Below are positions 1 to 14,300 of a stretch of DNA of 64,000 nucleotides, piece by piece. The position numbers were made by a program, and so were the translations under genes. This stretch comes from Ancistrus triradiatus (Eukaryota > Chordata > Actinopteri > Siluriformes > Loricariidae), in contig JAJAGP010000047.1 of assembly GCA_025084515.1 (NCBI GenBank), forward strand, positions 1,032,876-1,096,875. Direction: 5' to 3'. Below the pieces are notes generated by a model. That model made no database searches. It saw nothing but the letters and a program-made list of their open reading frames with translations, and was not told the origin of the DNA. Position 1 is the stretch's first letter; each line of letters begins with the position of its first letter.

Positions 1-8
1 ATTTTGGG

Positions 9-9
<1 letters not shown>

Positions 10-61
<52 letters not shown>
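10..61. repeat. CA microsatellite
   Basis: About 26 uninterrupted CA units. Confidence 0.95.
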
Positions 62-65
<4 letters not shown>

Positions 66-225
66 GACACTAACGAGTGTGCAATAATGAAACAACAGTG
101 TAGCAATGAAATAACATTATTTTATGTAGACCACATAGAAATCAAATCAAAATCTTTAGAGCCACCCTGGGTTATAGTCATTAAAATAATTTAAAATGTC
201 TACGAGGGTTTAATCATAAACTTAG

Positions 226-232
226 GTGTGTG

Positions 233-319
<87 letters not shown>
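226..319. repeat. compound GT/GA microsatellite
   Basis: TG units to about 286, then GA units to 318. The apparent reading frames here are repeat artefacts. Confidence 0.95.
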
Positions 320-322
<3 letters not shown>

Positions 323-445
323 TTGAACCCAAAAATATCCATTTGGATTCCAAGAAGCAAACACCTAAGTGTATTTGATTGGATAATTACTGCAGTGATT
401 AATGTTTCACCTGGCAAAATGTCTCTCAGACCTTCTTAAACAATC

Positions 446-1330
446 ATGTCAAGAGTCGTATCCTGTGGTTGTGGAAAAGATGTTACTGTGTTTCAGAAGG
501 ATCAAATTATTGGCCTCCATCAAGCAAAGAAAACAACTAAGAAGATGGCTAAAATGAATGGAACTGGGTTAAGAATCAGGTTATTGTCCAATATGTTATT
601 AAAACCTGACAGGATGGTGAACTGTCAACTTTATTGAAGAAATGTAGTTAGAAAAGAAATATTGAAGTAGAACCATACAGTAGAACTCACAGATATATTT
701 AACAGTCAAAAGCACAATGAGACAAGAAGTCACAGGATTGGGACTAAACAGCTGTGAGGTCATAAGAAAAGCACTTGTTAGCTTAATCAGAAAAAAGGCT
801 TTATTTTGTAGAAGGCTTTATTAAAGGTCATGTGGTCTGAGATATACCCTATTCCAGAGTAATGAGCTCGTCTGTGTAAGAAGGGAAGTGCATGAAGCCA
901 TGCACCCACCATGCTTAGTGCCCATCATGCACAGTACCAGCCTCTGGAGGCAGTGTTTGATCTGGGGTTGCTTCAGATGGTCCAGTCTAGGCTCAGAAAT
1001 GTTATGTGGCAATAAAATGAAATTAGCTGATGACCTGAATGTACTTAGGTTAGCCCATCAATGGATTTTTTTCTTCCTTTTTGGCAAAGTCATATTCAAA
1101 GATGACAATGCCAAGACTGAAATTGTGAAGGAGTAGTTCTAAGAGCATGAGGAATAATTTTCACACATGAATTGGCCACCACAAAGTCCTGACTAATTAC
1201 TCTTGATCTGCTGGCTATGAATAAATGCTATGAGCACTGTATCTTACCTACAGGCGTAACACTTGACCCTTTAACAGTGAACAGAATATCTTTTAGAATC
1301 CCAGTAGAATCTGGAATAGCTAATAATGCA
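446..1330 (+). pseudogene. Tc1-like transposase relic
   Basis: Reads as a decayed Tc1-type transposase: an N-terminal helix-turn-helix segment near 470-560 (FQKDQIIGLHQAKK), then 825-1200 with the stretches around "tggcaataaaatgaa" and "gacaatgccaag" known from a widespread fish Tc1 family. Frames are broken by many stops. No terminal repeats are visible. Confidence 0.6.
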
Positions 1331-1689
1331 TTATATTGTTTACAATGTATACCATATCTCTGTTTTGGTTGTTGCACCAGTAAGGATGCAACTGCACTGA
1401 AGAAGATACTGCAGGTGTTGGAGTCAAGCTGTTATAGCCTATAGGTGAGCTCCTAATACCCTACACTTATGTGACTGAAATACCTAGGCTGCTTAATAGC
1501 AGAGATTCTCAGTTCTATCCTTCGCATCTCCCACACTTCTCATCCATTAAATCTTAAGAGCAGCTGGTGGCCGCTATTATTCTCCTGATCTCTGATGTCA
1601 TATTGGAAAGGACAGGAATGGATGAGAAGAGGAGAGAGGAGAGTAACAGAGGAGGAGAAGGAGGAGGAGGAGGAGAAGGAGGAGGAGGA

Positions 1690-1811
1690 CGCTCGTATCA
1701 GCGCACACTGGACGTTCTGCAAGTTCACTGTGCATTTATTCCACACCAGAAGCAAAAGTCAGCCTCTTCTGCGGAATCCTTCATCTTTTCATCCTTTTCT
1801 CTAGTATTTGG
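1690..1811 (+). other. candidate non-coding first exon of the opioid receptor
   Basis: The coding exon of the receptor starts right after a pyrimidine tract and CAG at 2990-2992, which implies an upstream non-coding exon. A strong donor, TTTGG followed by GTAAGTC, lies at 1812. The sequence before it is not an obvious repeat, and a purine-rich GAGGAG stretch at about 1615-1690 lies upstream. The 5' limit given is a guess. This is inference from splice signals only. Confidence 0.3.
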
Positions 1812-2992
1812 GTAAGTCAAACACTGACTTTTTAAAGGTTAATCGACATTTAATAATTATAATTATAAAGATTATGATAGCAACATAGACTAGTCTAAAC
1901 GGCATGTCAAATAACAGAAATGTGATCAATTGTGGAAAAAACTGCATGGTATATTAGATGGTTGAAGAATATTGTGATTGTAAGATTACAATCACAAAAA
2001 TGGATGGTATTTAACAGAAGTACAAAATCTTTTGCCTTTATTAGAAGCTTCATTGGCAAGGCTCATGTAATCTTTAGTTAGAAAAACCCACCTGTAGAGA
2101 AACAGCCTTGAGGTATGAATTTTGTGTCTGAAAATTGTATAATAGGATATTGAAGCATATTGTTACAAAATGATCTGAAAGAGACTAAATAAATAAATAA
2201 AAATAATATTAATAATATTAATAATAATGGTCTGGACTGGAGCATGTTCTGCCAGTGTCAGTGTGCGTTTTCTCAGGGTCTGGTTTCCTCCCATAGTTCA
2301 AAGACATGCATTAGGCCAGTTGGTCTCTCTAAAGTGTCCCAGTGTGAATGCCAAGCCACTGTGTTCAGTAATGGTCCCAAGCCCAGATTAAATCAAAGGG
2401 TTGTGTAAGAAAAGGCATCTGGCATAGAACTTGTGCCAGGTCTAATATGCAGTTCTGATCCGCTGTGGAGTCTCATAATGTGAGCAGGCAAAAGAAGAAA
2501 AAGGAGTCTAAACAATCTGTCAAATACTAGAAATGAAGAGCTGCATGTTAGCAGGCCATTGAAATATAATGTGATTGTGGCATCACTATTGGATGTTACG
2601 GTAAGCGGAGGGGTTACAGAGTCTCGTCACTTTATTAGACGGTTCATGGGTAAGTATTTAGCAGTGATATGTGAATGAACTTACCTGTAGGGAAATACAC
2701 ATAAGGTAAGTTTTTTAGCTACCTAACCGGACAAAAATGTGCCTGTACAGTACAGCAAGGTCATGGTGATTTTGATAGTTTTTACTAGTTCAAAATTCAA
2801 TATAAAGTAGGTCATATCCTCCAAAATGCAGAGAACCTATTCTGTTTAAGCTTGATTTGTTCTGTGTAAAAGTTGTTCAGCTTTAAGCAATGCAATCTCC
2901 TAGCCCATTTGAAGGCACCATGTATAACTTTAGGCTGGATCCTCCAATGTGGTCCTCTTAAGATGATCTCCTGTCTCTGCCATTGTACAGAT

Positions 2993-5900
2993 ATGGATTT
3001 AGAGCTGGTGGACATGGTGAGGGAAGACAGGTGCCTGGATGAGTGTGAGCACAACGGGTCCGCATGTGGAGGAGAGGATGGACAGACTGTAACACCTGAG
3101 CACATGTCTCCTCTCATCCCCTTCATCACCACTGTTTATTCTATAGTGTTTGTGGTGGGACTCGTAGGGAACTGCCTCGTCATGTACGTCATTGTCAGGT
3201 ATGCTACTCCTTATGGTACTCCGCTGTGATTACTGTCAGTTTGGCCTATTGCCTGGCCTATTTTTTACAGTTTGTCCTGGTGCTGAGCTAAGGTCAGATG
3301 TCCTGGTTAAGAATTGCAACAAGTCTATGGTCGAACAGAGGTGGTTTCTATGGTAACATGTGCATCGCATTCTGTATTACACGCTCCCTTTTAAATCACT
3401 CCACCACCTATACATATAGGTGACTTCAACAGTCCACCCAACCACCATGGTGACTGGGAGTTCATGTCCCAGCGGTGCATTCTGGCCATATGTTTGAGAG
3501 AATGGAGGCTGGTTCTCAGTGTCTTCACAACTGCAAATTAAAATGGATTGCATTAAGCTAGACTTTAACACATGGCACGGCGGTGCAGTGGTTAACGCTG
3601 TTGCTTCACATCTGAAGAGACCCAGGCATGAGACCTGGCCTGGCTGCTGCCTGTGAGAAGTTTGCATGTTCTCCCTGGGTCTGTGTGGGTTTTCTACTGG
3701 GCCTTAGCCCGTTGTGTGACCCTGAATTGATTAACCAAGTATGTAAAGTGATTGAGTGAGTGAGTGCGCGAGTGAACTGTGATAATTAATCAAATAGCAC
3801 TTCATTTGTGAATAGCCAGTACTTAATTTATAAAACATGAGGTAAGGGAACACTGCGTGTGAAATGATCCAGCAAGTAGCCATTGAATGAAAAGCTACCG
3901 CAACGAAAAAACACATCAGTGGTCTAAGTGCAACAAGTAATACAGTACCATTTAAAATAGAATATCTATATCAATGAAAAAAACTTACATTGTCTTGACT
4001 ATCAGTTGTCTTTTTTTCACCATTTCCAAACCTCGGCACCCACAAGCTCTCCTGACATGACTGATGATCTAATTACGCCAGTTACCATCAAGGAAATTTA
4101 GCCGTTTTGGAGAGTTTTGGAAAGGAGGTTACACACAGATAAGTATCATTTAATTAAAATTTGTTAATTAATATTACTCATTTTCATTTTATCTTAAATA
4201 TAAAAAAGCAGAGGTGCTGGATCCATACAAATCCACACCAAATATCAGAGGTACCGGACCTTGTTTCAGCAGGATCCGGCTCAAATTAAGCACTGTGAAA
4301 TCCCTACTTGGAAATTTGGTAGCTGGGGCCAGTTCTGTTATATTTGTTTTCCATCAGTGCTAATTAGGGTTTAATAAGCACTTTCACTAGTGGCATGGAC
4401 CTGTTCAACATATGCTACTTATTTTTAGTTTCTGCAGTAACAGCTAGTTTACAATGCCTTCACTGCGACATATTCAGGTGCAAATTCCAAAACGTGCCTG
4501 AAAATTTGCAACATTTTTGTTAAATATAGTCTAGTAGTGTTAGCTGGAGCTGCATGTCTTTTTTCACTTCCTGTGGCTGTAGAGCACCACAGCACAGACA
4601 TTATTGTGCTGCTGCAGATGTGTAAATGAGGACAATGTGGAACCTTGGAATTTGCATGCTTCATTGTTTGACCAGTTCAGAGCAATTTTTTTTAGCTCAC
4701 AACTTTGAACAAAATTCCAATATGTAACATCGGTAAAACCTTTATGCGCATGACCCAGCATCAGCCTGTGTCTGAAATAAATTAGATTCCAACTTCGAAC
4801 AAATCTGAATTTGAACAGCCTTCCAGAACCAAGTTCAAAATCTGAAGTTACACTCCACTTGCATTCTTCATCAAAAGTGTAACCAGCAAAACTATTATAA
4901 ACACAGCCACTGGAGTTTTATATTTTCTGTAATAAGAAAAAGGTGAGCGTTTTCTCCACTGCTGTTATGATGAAAGTGAACAACCTTTATGGTGTTCCAC
5001 ATGATTAAATGTAACTAAAAATGGTTATCACCACAAATGATTTATTCTTCACAAAGAAAATAAAATACTTGTACACACCTGGGGGAAATGGGCCAAACCT
5101 AAATAATTATTAAGGGTTTAATGGTCCTAAACAACAAATCATCGTCAGAAAATGACCAAGAACTAAGGAACTGCACTCCTGAGAACTGTGCCACCATTTA
5201 ATTGCCATTGCTTGTTGCTGCAGTATTGTTGGGGGAAAGGCTAGAGACAGGGAAATTCACTTACAGAGACTTATTGTACACAAGGAAAAAAATCATATAA
5301 CGATTTCAATGTTTGATATAAAAAACCTGAAATCAAGCTCTTAAATAGGAACAGACAGATGTTCAAAGGTAGATCTACAATATGCAGTCTTATGGAGTCC
5401 CAAGGTAAATAAATGAGAAAATCTGCTCCAGAAATTTCATGCAGGGGGTCCTGTCAGAAACCACATATTTGGATTTCATCAGGCGAACTGCAGCAATTCT
5501 GAAATTTACAAGACCCTAAAGGCACAGCAAATCCCTATTTCACTATCAGCTATTACGACAATAGATTAACGCTTATGCTTTAAAACAACATTTGATGTTG
5601 CCACAAACAAAGGCTCTGGAAGACAAAAGGCCTCTTCAAGAGATGACCACCTGCTGAAATTTACAGTTCTCTACAGAAAACAAGTGTCTTTTGAGAATAA
5701 CAATAACAAGAAGTTTGATTAATGCAGGTTTATGTCTAGACAATGCTTTAAAAAGCCATCTAAGAAAAATACCAAGGACAGAATGCAGTTTCTTACACAA
5801 TATGGAAAGTGTGATTCAGAGTGGTTCAGTAGAGTTGTTTGGACTGACATGCATGAGTTGCATGGTGGTCCAGAGATGTGTCTTCAAAGATCTGTAGAAA

Positions 5901-7246
5901 TTACAACAGTACATGCATCTCTATTACCATTATGCATGGAGGTGTCAAAGTGTGGGAGCCTTTTCAGTTGATGGTACTGGTGAGCTGCTTAATTGTGATA
6001 AGTTAATTACTGCTTGGGAGTACAGGAAAATATTGTTTTCTAAAGAAAATTTAGTTATTTTCAACAAGACAATGCTCCTGCTTACACTGTGAAGACAATC
6101 AAGAAATGGCTTGAGTCCTGATTTAAAACCCCATAGATAATATTTGGTCTCACATTAAATACAAACATTTTTTTACTCATCAACTGTCAAGCCATTACCA
6201 CTGAGTGGAACAGCAATGATTCTTCTTTCTGTAAATAGCTGACCGCAAGTTTACTTGCAAGACTTAAGTTAAGGAAATCAAATGGAAGAGCTATCCCATA
6301 CCCTTACATTTTGTTTTGCTATTTGTTTAATTCTTGTTAATTTCTTGACAAATTTTTGCAGCTGAGATCATTTTGTAGTATCCTTCAACGTGTTACATTG
6401 GGTACTTTTAAACGTTCTAAAATTTTCTACACAGAACACACTGTAAATAATATTTGTGGTGTATATGGCAATGTGTTCACACAAAACTAAAGGATCACCT
6501 AGTTAAGAATGTTGCCAGGTTGACTGGCATACATAGACTTTATCCTATATTTCTCAGAATTTTACTATTATTTCCTATTGTCAAACATTTTAACTATGTG
6601 TGATCTTATCAAGTTAAGAAAGACCATTAGCTTATTAATATTATTAAATATTTTTGCAGTGATTCATTTGCTTGAGTAGTTTAGGTTTCCTAATCTGATA
6701 AAATGGCGGACTGTACAAAACTGGGATTTGTACACTGTAATCTTAAACTTGGATTAACTTAACATAGGATTTAAAGCTATTCTGTAATATATGGTCCATG
6801 TTTACCAGTACAAAGCCTACCAAAATGGCTTAACACTAGAACTTTGTGATTTATTGCAGAACTCCACAAGGAAGTGTGGGACTGAGCCTAAAATCAATAT
6901 TTGTCTAGTCACACTTAAAAAATAGGATTCATTTTAATGATGAACAGGCACAAAATAAAGCCATCCATCCAACAGAGACGAATCTGTAAAGTCTTGGCAG
7001 ATGACTTGGGATTTTCATATTGACAGTGGAGATAGGATCTACAAATTGATCACCCACTGAGGATATCTTGGGTGACTCAGAGAAAATCTGAAGGTTATCT
7101 CTCACTCCTTTTTCTAAACCTAAGTGTTGATTTATCTCAGAATTTCCTCATAAATAGTACTAGAGCTTCAGCTTTCTACAGCAATGCTATTAAAAACTTT
7201 CACGTCAGCATTCTGAGAATTACAGAGTGGAACGACTACGTTAAAT

Positions 7247-7295
<49 letters not shown>

Positions 7296-10200
7296 TGCGC
7301 ATGCATTCAGTCCTCCATCACACAAACACACCACACTTAAATTTAATACCCTTTTTCTTAACTTGACAAAAATTCAAATCAAACACATTTATCCTGGTGA
7401 GGGTCTCAGGGGAGGGTCATTGGGTGCAGGCAGTGGTGTTGTCCTGTACTTGGGTTGTTTGAATTGTTTCTTTTTCTCTCTCTCTCTCATGAGGTTTGTC
7501 TCATTCCGTGTGTGGGCATATCGTTCCCAACTTCATGCATGTGTCTTCCATGAGTTTGGACCCTGCACATGGGAGCATTACATTTATAGCATTTAGCAAA
7601 TGCTATTACCCAGAGTGACACAGTTTCAAGCAATTGTGGGTTAAGCACCATGCTCAAGGACACAGCAGTATCAGGGGTGGGGTTTAAACCCTGAACCTGG
7701 ATCCAAAGTCTAGAATTTTAACCACCGTTAGTGTTTGAAGCTTGTTGGCAAATTTGCTTTGAAAACTCACATTAATGAATTCATTGATCCTTTTTTGAAA
7801 GACGTTTATTTTTTGAGTTTTGGTTTAAAATAAAAATCACCTACACTTGCATACTACAGTGCATTGTTGTGATTCTTGTAGTTTTCAGTGGATAGTATGC
7901 TCTGATGAGATACAGATGCAATATATTATTATAGGCAGTATCTGACAAGTTGACTTTGGTTGCCATATGTGCTAAATCTATATTTATGTGAGAAGGATTT
8001 TCTGGTTAGGTGACTATCAAAATGTGCAAGTCAAAATCAGTTGATTGTCATTATTGTCATTGTCATTATTGTTGTCCCATTATTGTGGGACTGTGGTAGC
8101 CTAGCGGTTAAGGTACTGGACTATGGATCAGAAGGTCCAGGGTTCAAATCCCACCTCTGCCAAGCTGCCACTGTTAGGTCCTTGAGCAAGGCCCTTAACC
8201 CACAATTGCTTGGATTGTAAGACTGTACCAATTGTAAGTCGCTCTGGATAAGGGCGTCTGCTAAATGCTGTAAATGTAAATATAAATATATTTGTCAGCA
8301 TTCTTTAAGAATTGCATTATGAAGCAAGTACTGTTTTTACAAGGTATGACAAATTGTCAGATCAATTGAACGTATTACAGTATTATGGCCCAAGCCAAGA
8401 CGTGCTTTAGGCAAAGCACTGATATGCTTGAATCAGGAGAGTGTGGTGGCTTATTGGTTAGATACAGGAGAGTGAGTTGAAAGGTAGAGAGTTCAAATTC
8501 TACCTCAACCAAGCTGCCGCTGGAGGGTTGTTGAGCAAGCAACCTGCAGTTACTTGGATTGTAGGACTATATCAGTTGTAATTAACTGCAAGCATCTACT
8601 AAATGTAAATGGATCTAGTTTAGCAAAACGTGTTTGTTGCATTGGATCTACGTACTAAACAAGTAATAAATAAATGAGTACAAGTTAAGTGGCATCAAAA
8701 CTTTTGTTGAAGACTGCAGGTGTTGACATTGCTTTTAACACTGTTTAAAACTAGATACACACATGAAGGAAAGTTGGAAGCTTTAAATTAATCAGCATTA
8801 AAAACAATTCACTTCCAGTCAGATAAGTTTGATATCACAGGACCTATTCTTGCTTTAAAGAATTTCTAAACCTCCTCCTCATAATTTTTGTTGTCACCGA
8901 AATTGAAGAAAGCCATGGAAATAAAATAACTGCCAGAAGCAACGTCTGTCAGCCCCCCACGTTTTTAAAGAGAGCAGACCACTTCAAGTGGAACATATTG
9001 TGTCACATAAAATGATAAAGGAACACAAAATGAGTATGATAGCCTACTGGTATTATAAAACGTTCTTCATATACTGTAGGATAAAGGACAACAGTTTATA
9101 AGTTCAACATTTCTGATGACAGCATAATCTGACTAATTTTTTCTACAATTGCGTATTTTTAAACTCTTGCTACAGTCAATTCTGGTAATACATCAAGAAT
9201 GATTAAAGCAGTTTTATTCAGGAGCATTTCTAGATAGAACATTTGGAGATAAACTCAAAACATCTGAGGCAGAAAGGGTCCTGGGTTATAAACATGTGGG
9301 ACATATACAGTATGTTTTAATGTTGTTTCTGTACCGAGAATATTTCACAATTAAATAAAATTGGACAGATTGTACATGGTGTTTTCTGTACTCAGTTTTC
9401 TGAACTTACATTATTTGTATCTTTACCCCACTATTCACCTATATTGTTTTACATTGTTAAAAAGGTGCGCCATCTTTCAGTTCTGTGATTTTATAGTATA
9501 TAATATTACCCACAGCAGATCCTTAAACTCAGGTCCTAAAATTCAACTTGCATTCACTATGCAGAAGCCATTTGTTCTGAAACTGACATTACTGCCTCCC
9601 CATTGTTGATGACCTTCATAAAGGCAGAACCTTCATAAGTCTGATGGCCCATCGCTTTTAGGTTTGTGTTACCATCATGCCAAGGTGGAAAACATCAATC
9701 AACTTAAAGAAGTATAACTGGGAAGAGTCTATAATGTGAATGATTATTAAGAAACTGAAAACATTCATACTTTTCAATTTTTCCAGGAATGAGTGACCAA
9801 TAAAATTCAAACCCAGCATCAGACTGATGATCAGAGAACAAACCAGTCGAATGATGTAAATGGAGTGTTGCGCACTTACACACAGACACAAATGAATTGA
9901 ACCAAATAGCCTGATCTTTAACAGTGCAGTGGCATTAATTTAGCATGTTACAGGTGCTGAATAAACAAACACAATCACAGTGTGACCACTGAACTCATGT
10001 CCACCTGGAATTCAGGCAATGAACTTGCAAAATGAGTGGCCATTGGCGGGAGCTTCCTTGGTTGGTCAATCTATTGTTTTCAACTGAAAAGCATTTTTTC
10101 AATTAGGTGATGATGATGACAACAAGTCCTGACTCCATTGATGTTCCAAAGACATCTAAATGGTGTCTGACAGAGCTGAAGTCAGTTGAATCAGAGTTCT

Positions 10201-11304
10201 GTGCAAGCCAACCAAGTTCTATCTCAAAGTTGGCAAATCCTTTATTTATGGACTGTGTTTAAGTCAAGTTAAGTCAGATTTATTTATATAGCGCTTTTTA
10301 CAATGGAGCATTGTCTCAAAGCAACTTTGCAATTTTAGATTATTTCCTAATATCTACGTCCAATCCCAAATTGAGCAAGCCTAGGGTGACAGTGGCAAGG
10401 AAAAACTTCCTAAGTTTTATGAGGAAGAAACCTTGGGAGGACCAAGACTCAAAAAGGGACCCAACCTCCTTGTTTAGAAGGTCAGAGCAGAGAGTTAATG
10501 AACTGACGTGTCAGGGAGGTTCATACTGAGTGTGGCTGAAATAACAGAGATCACTAATTGGAAGAGGTATCTACATATGTGTGGCAATACAATGTAATTT
10601 ATATATGCATACAGTCAGTAAAAAGCATCTAATAAAAGTTATTACAGAAGAATATATCATAATCACTGATACTGAAATTTAGACCCACTATTTAAAACTC
10701 TGCCCCATCAGCTGGACAGGTTTTTAAACCGTAAATACTTAGGGCATGATATTGAGGTAGCCTCATTTTTGGCAATTTATCTTATTAATTAAGCTAGTAG
10801 CATCACCTTGCACTATGCTATAATCGTCGTTGTTGTTTCTTGTTCTTGCACCAGACACTTGGTACTTTATTGTATGTATTGTATATATTGTATGTTATGT
10901 ACTACCCCTGGCAAACATTATGGAAATACCACAATTTTAGTATGTTCATACAGCTTATTTGCTTTGTAGTAAATAAACAAATTACAGATATGACACAAAA
11001 GGTATGTTTAATAGCTGAATTTTCTGGTTTCATGAGGCATACCTCAAACAAATCAAATTAATGATTCATTCATTCATTCATTGCCTTATCCACTTATCCT
11101 ACTAAAGGTCACGGGAGAGCTGGTGCCTAGCAGGTGACACAAGGCGCAAGGCAGGAACAACTCTAGACAGGGCACCAGTCCAACGTAGGGCACATACACT
11201 CACACATTTCTGTCAAAATACTTTGTTTGGTCAGCTGTGAAGACAAATGTCACTCATTTCTGTTGCACATATCATGTGTGTCAAGTTGCTGTTTCAATGC
11301 ATTT

Positions 11305-11392
<88 letters not shown>

Positions 11393-14300
11393 ATTAGTAC
11401 TATTTATCTCCAAAGGCCAATTTCAGAATGTTGATGCCTTGCCTATGACCTGCCCAGGAAATCACTTTCTGTTAACCTTAATGTGTACAACCACGGTATT
11501 TCTAGAAGCAAGCTTACGTACACTCAAAACTAAAATGGTCAGTAAAGTTCTGAATAAAGTTTGGGCTCTCTAAGTATGTCCAGTCTGAGCAAGGTTCAAC
11601 CTTTATGTCCAGTCTGTTCTCGTAGGTTGTGCATGAGCTTATCATTAGCCATCAGGTTCTTACTACCTTGAGACAGATTGACCCTGGCTCCTGATTTGGC
11701 TAGCAACTGTCTTTGCTCATCCCAGGACAAGATGAATCAGCATTATGACAGAAAAGCTGTTTCTTGCTCATTTCAACCTGCTATGCCAGGCTGGAGATAT
11801 AAAAAACCCATGTGGGTCAAGTAAACTTGCAGAAGAAATATTGTTACATTCTGACATTCTGCCGGTCAGTACCAATGGCACTTCTAGTGCAGGGGTTGAG
11901 ACAATGTGTTTGCCAATAACCTTTCCAGAGCCTAGCCTCAGTGGTTGAGTGAACCCTTTTCACTGAGATTCACTTTTATGTGTGGGGGTGTTTTGAAGGG
12001 CAAAGCAGATTGTTTGAATTATTGTGCTTTTGTTGGATGTCATGAGTGCATCTTCCATTTCGAGCCTGCAGGTGCGAGAATTAGTTAGTATGGAGCTTTG
12101 TGCTTTATGTCTGGGCTTCATGTTTGTTTAAAACGCATTTTGATAAACGCTTTGATCCGTTGAAACATTGGTGTGCTTTAGCACTTGCATTAATCCTAAC
12201 TTTGGATGCTCAAACATGTTGCTGGGTTTTGGCTAGGCTTGTGTTCCCTTTAAGCCTTTTCCTACTCTGGAAGTCCAACCCAATCATAACTCTGAGGAAA
12301 TTTGATTGTTTACTTTGGGTAATCATACTTATATGCTTAATTAGAATGGCATTAGAATGGCCAACAGCTTGTTAGCTTGTTTTATAAGCACTACACTGAC
12401 TTTTGCTTTTGCTGGTTTTTATAGAATTGCATTTACAAGATGAATACATAATTCTTTCCTTAACAATGAAATATTTCATATTTTTCCTCTACTTGAAACA
12501 TGCCATTAATTAATATAACTTAATTTACTTTGTTTTAAGCATGATAAGCATGATTCTTAAAGTCAGAAAGTACAGCTATTAAACAAACAATTGTTTGGCA
12601 TCATGTCTTGGTGTGGGGATTTGATGGGAAGGGATGTGTTTATTTGCTGTGAAGTATAAATGATGGGTGTGATGATTCCATAATTTTTGCCATTAGTTGT
12701 AGAGTATACTACAACATATGTACTACACACCATAATTGTAACCAATATACTGGTCCTTCTCAAAAAATTTGCATATTGTGATAAAGTTAATTCTTTTCCG
12801 TAATGTAATGATAAAAATTAAACTTTCATATATTTTAGATTCATTGCACACCAACTGAAATATTTCAAGTCTTTTATTGTTTTAATACTGATGATTTTGG
12901 CATACAGCTCATGAAAACCCCCAAATTCCTATCTCACCAAATTAGCATATTTCATCCGACCAATAAAAGAAAAGTGTTTTTAATACAAAAAAGTCAACCT
13001 TCAGATTATTATGTTCATTAATGCACTCAATACTGGGTCGGGAATCCTTTTGCAGAAATGACTGCTTCAATGTGGCGTGGCATGGAGGCAATCAGCCTGT
13101 GGCACTGACTGAGGTGTTATGGAGGCCCAGGATGCTCGATAGCGGCCTTAAGCTCATCCAGAGTGTTGGGTCTTGCGTCTCTCAACTTTCTCTTCACAAT
13201 ATCCCACAGATTCTCTATCGGGTTCAGGTCAGGAGAGTTGGCAGACCAATTGAGCACAGTAATACCATGGTCAGTCAGTAAACCATTTACCAGTGGTTTT
13301 TTTGGCACTGTGAGCAGGTGCCAGGTCGTGCTGAAAAATGAACTCTTCATCTCCATAAAGCTCTTCAGCAGATGGAAGCATGAAGTGCTCCCAAAATTCT
13401 CCTGATAGCTAGATGCATTGACACCTGCCCTTGATAAAAACACAGTGGACCAACACCAGCAGCTGACATGGCACCCCAGACCATCACTGACTGTGGGTAC
13501 TTGACACTGGACTTCAGACATTTTGGCATTTCCTTCTTCCCCAGTCTTCCTCCAGACTCTGGCACCTTGATTTCCGAATGACATGCAAAATTTGCTTTCA
13601 TCCGAAAAAAGTACTTTGGACCACTGAGCAACAGTCCAGTACTGCTTCTCTGTAGCCCAGGTCAGGCGCTTCTGCCGCCGTTTCTGGTTCAAAAGTGGCT
13701 TGACCTGGGAATGCGGCACCTGTAGCCCATTTCCTGCACACGCCTGTTGCACGGTGGGACTCTGGAGTCGGCCCTTATCCACAATCCTCCTCAGGGTCCG
13801 GTCACCTCTTCTCGTTGTGCAGCGTTTTTCTGCCACCCACTTTTTCCTTCCCACAGACTTTTCCACTGAGGTTGCCTTGCCTTGATACAGCACTCTGGGA
13901 ACAGCCTATTCGTTCAGAAATTTCTTTCTGTGTCCTTACCCTCTTGCTTGAGGGTGTGTTCAATGATGGCCTTCTGCACAGCAGTCAGGTCGGGCAGTCT
14001 TACCCATGATTGCGGTTTTGAGTAATAACCAGGCTGGGAGTTTTCAAAAGCCTCAGGAATCTTTTGCAGGTGTTTAGAGTTAATTCGTTGATTCAGATGA
14101 TTAGGTTAATAGCTCGTTTAGAGAACCTTTTCATGATATGCTAATTTTGTGAATTTTGGGTTTTCATGAGCTGTATGCCAAAATCATCAGTATTAAAACA
14201 ATAAAAGACTTGAAATATTTCAGTTTGTGTGCAATGAATCTAACATATATGAAAGTTAAATTTTTATCATTACATTACGGAAAAGAATTAACTTTATCAC

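Noticed and set aside
214..439. Open frames on both strands of Leu/Ser/Thr/His or Val/Cys/Arg/Glu runs
   Set aside because: They are translations of GT and GA microsatellites.
1567..1815. Gly/Glu-rich open frame
   Set aside because: Simple purine repeat; the splice donor inside suggests a non-coding exon instead.
7072..7596. 174-codon open frame
   Set aside because: Runs through a CA microsatellite and shows no domain; chance frame in an intron.
8091..8160. tRNA gene
   Set aside because: A and B boxes are those of a SINE head, followed by the SINE body; several copies exist in the window.
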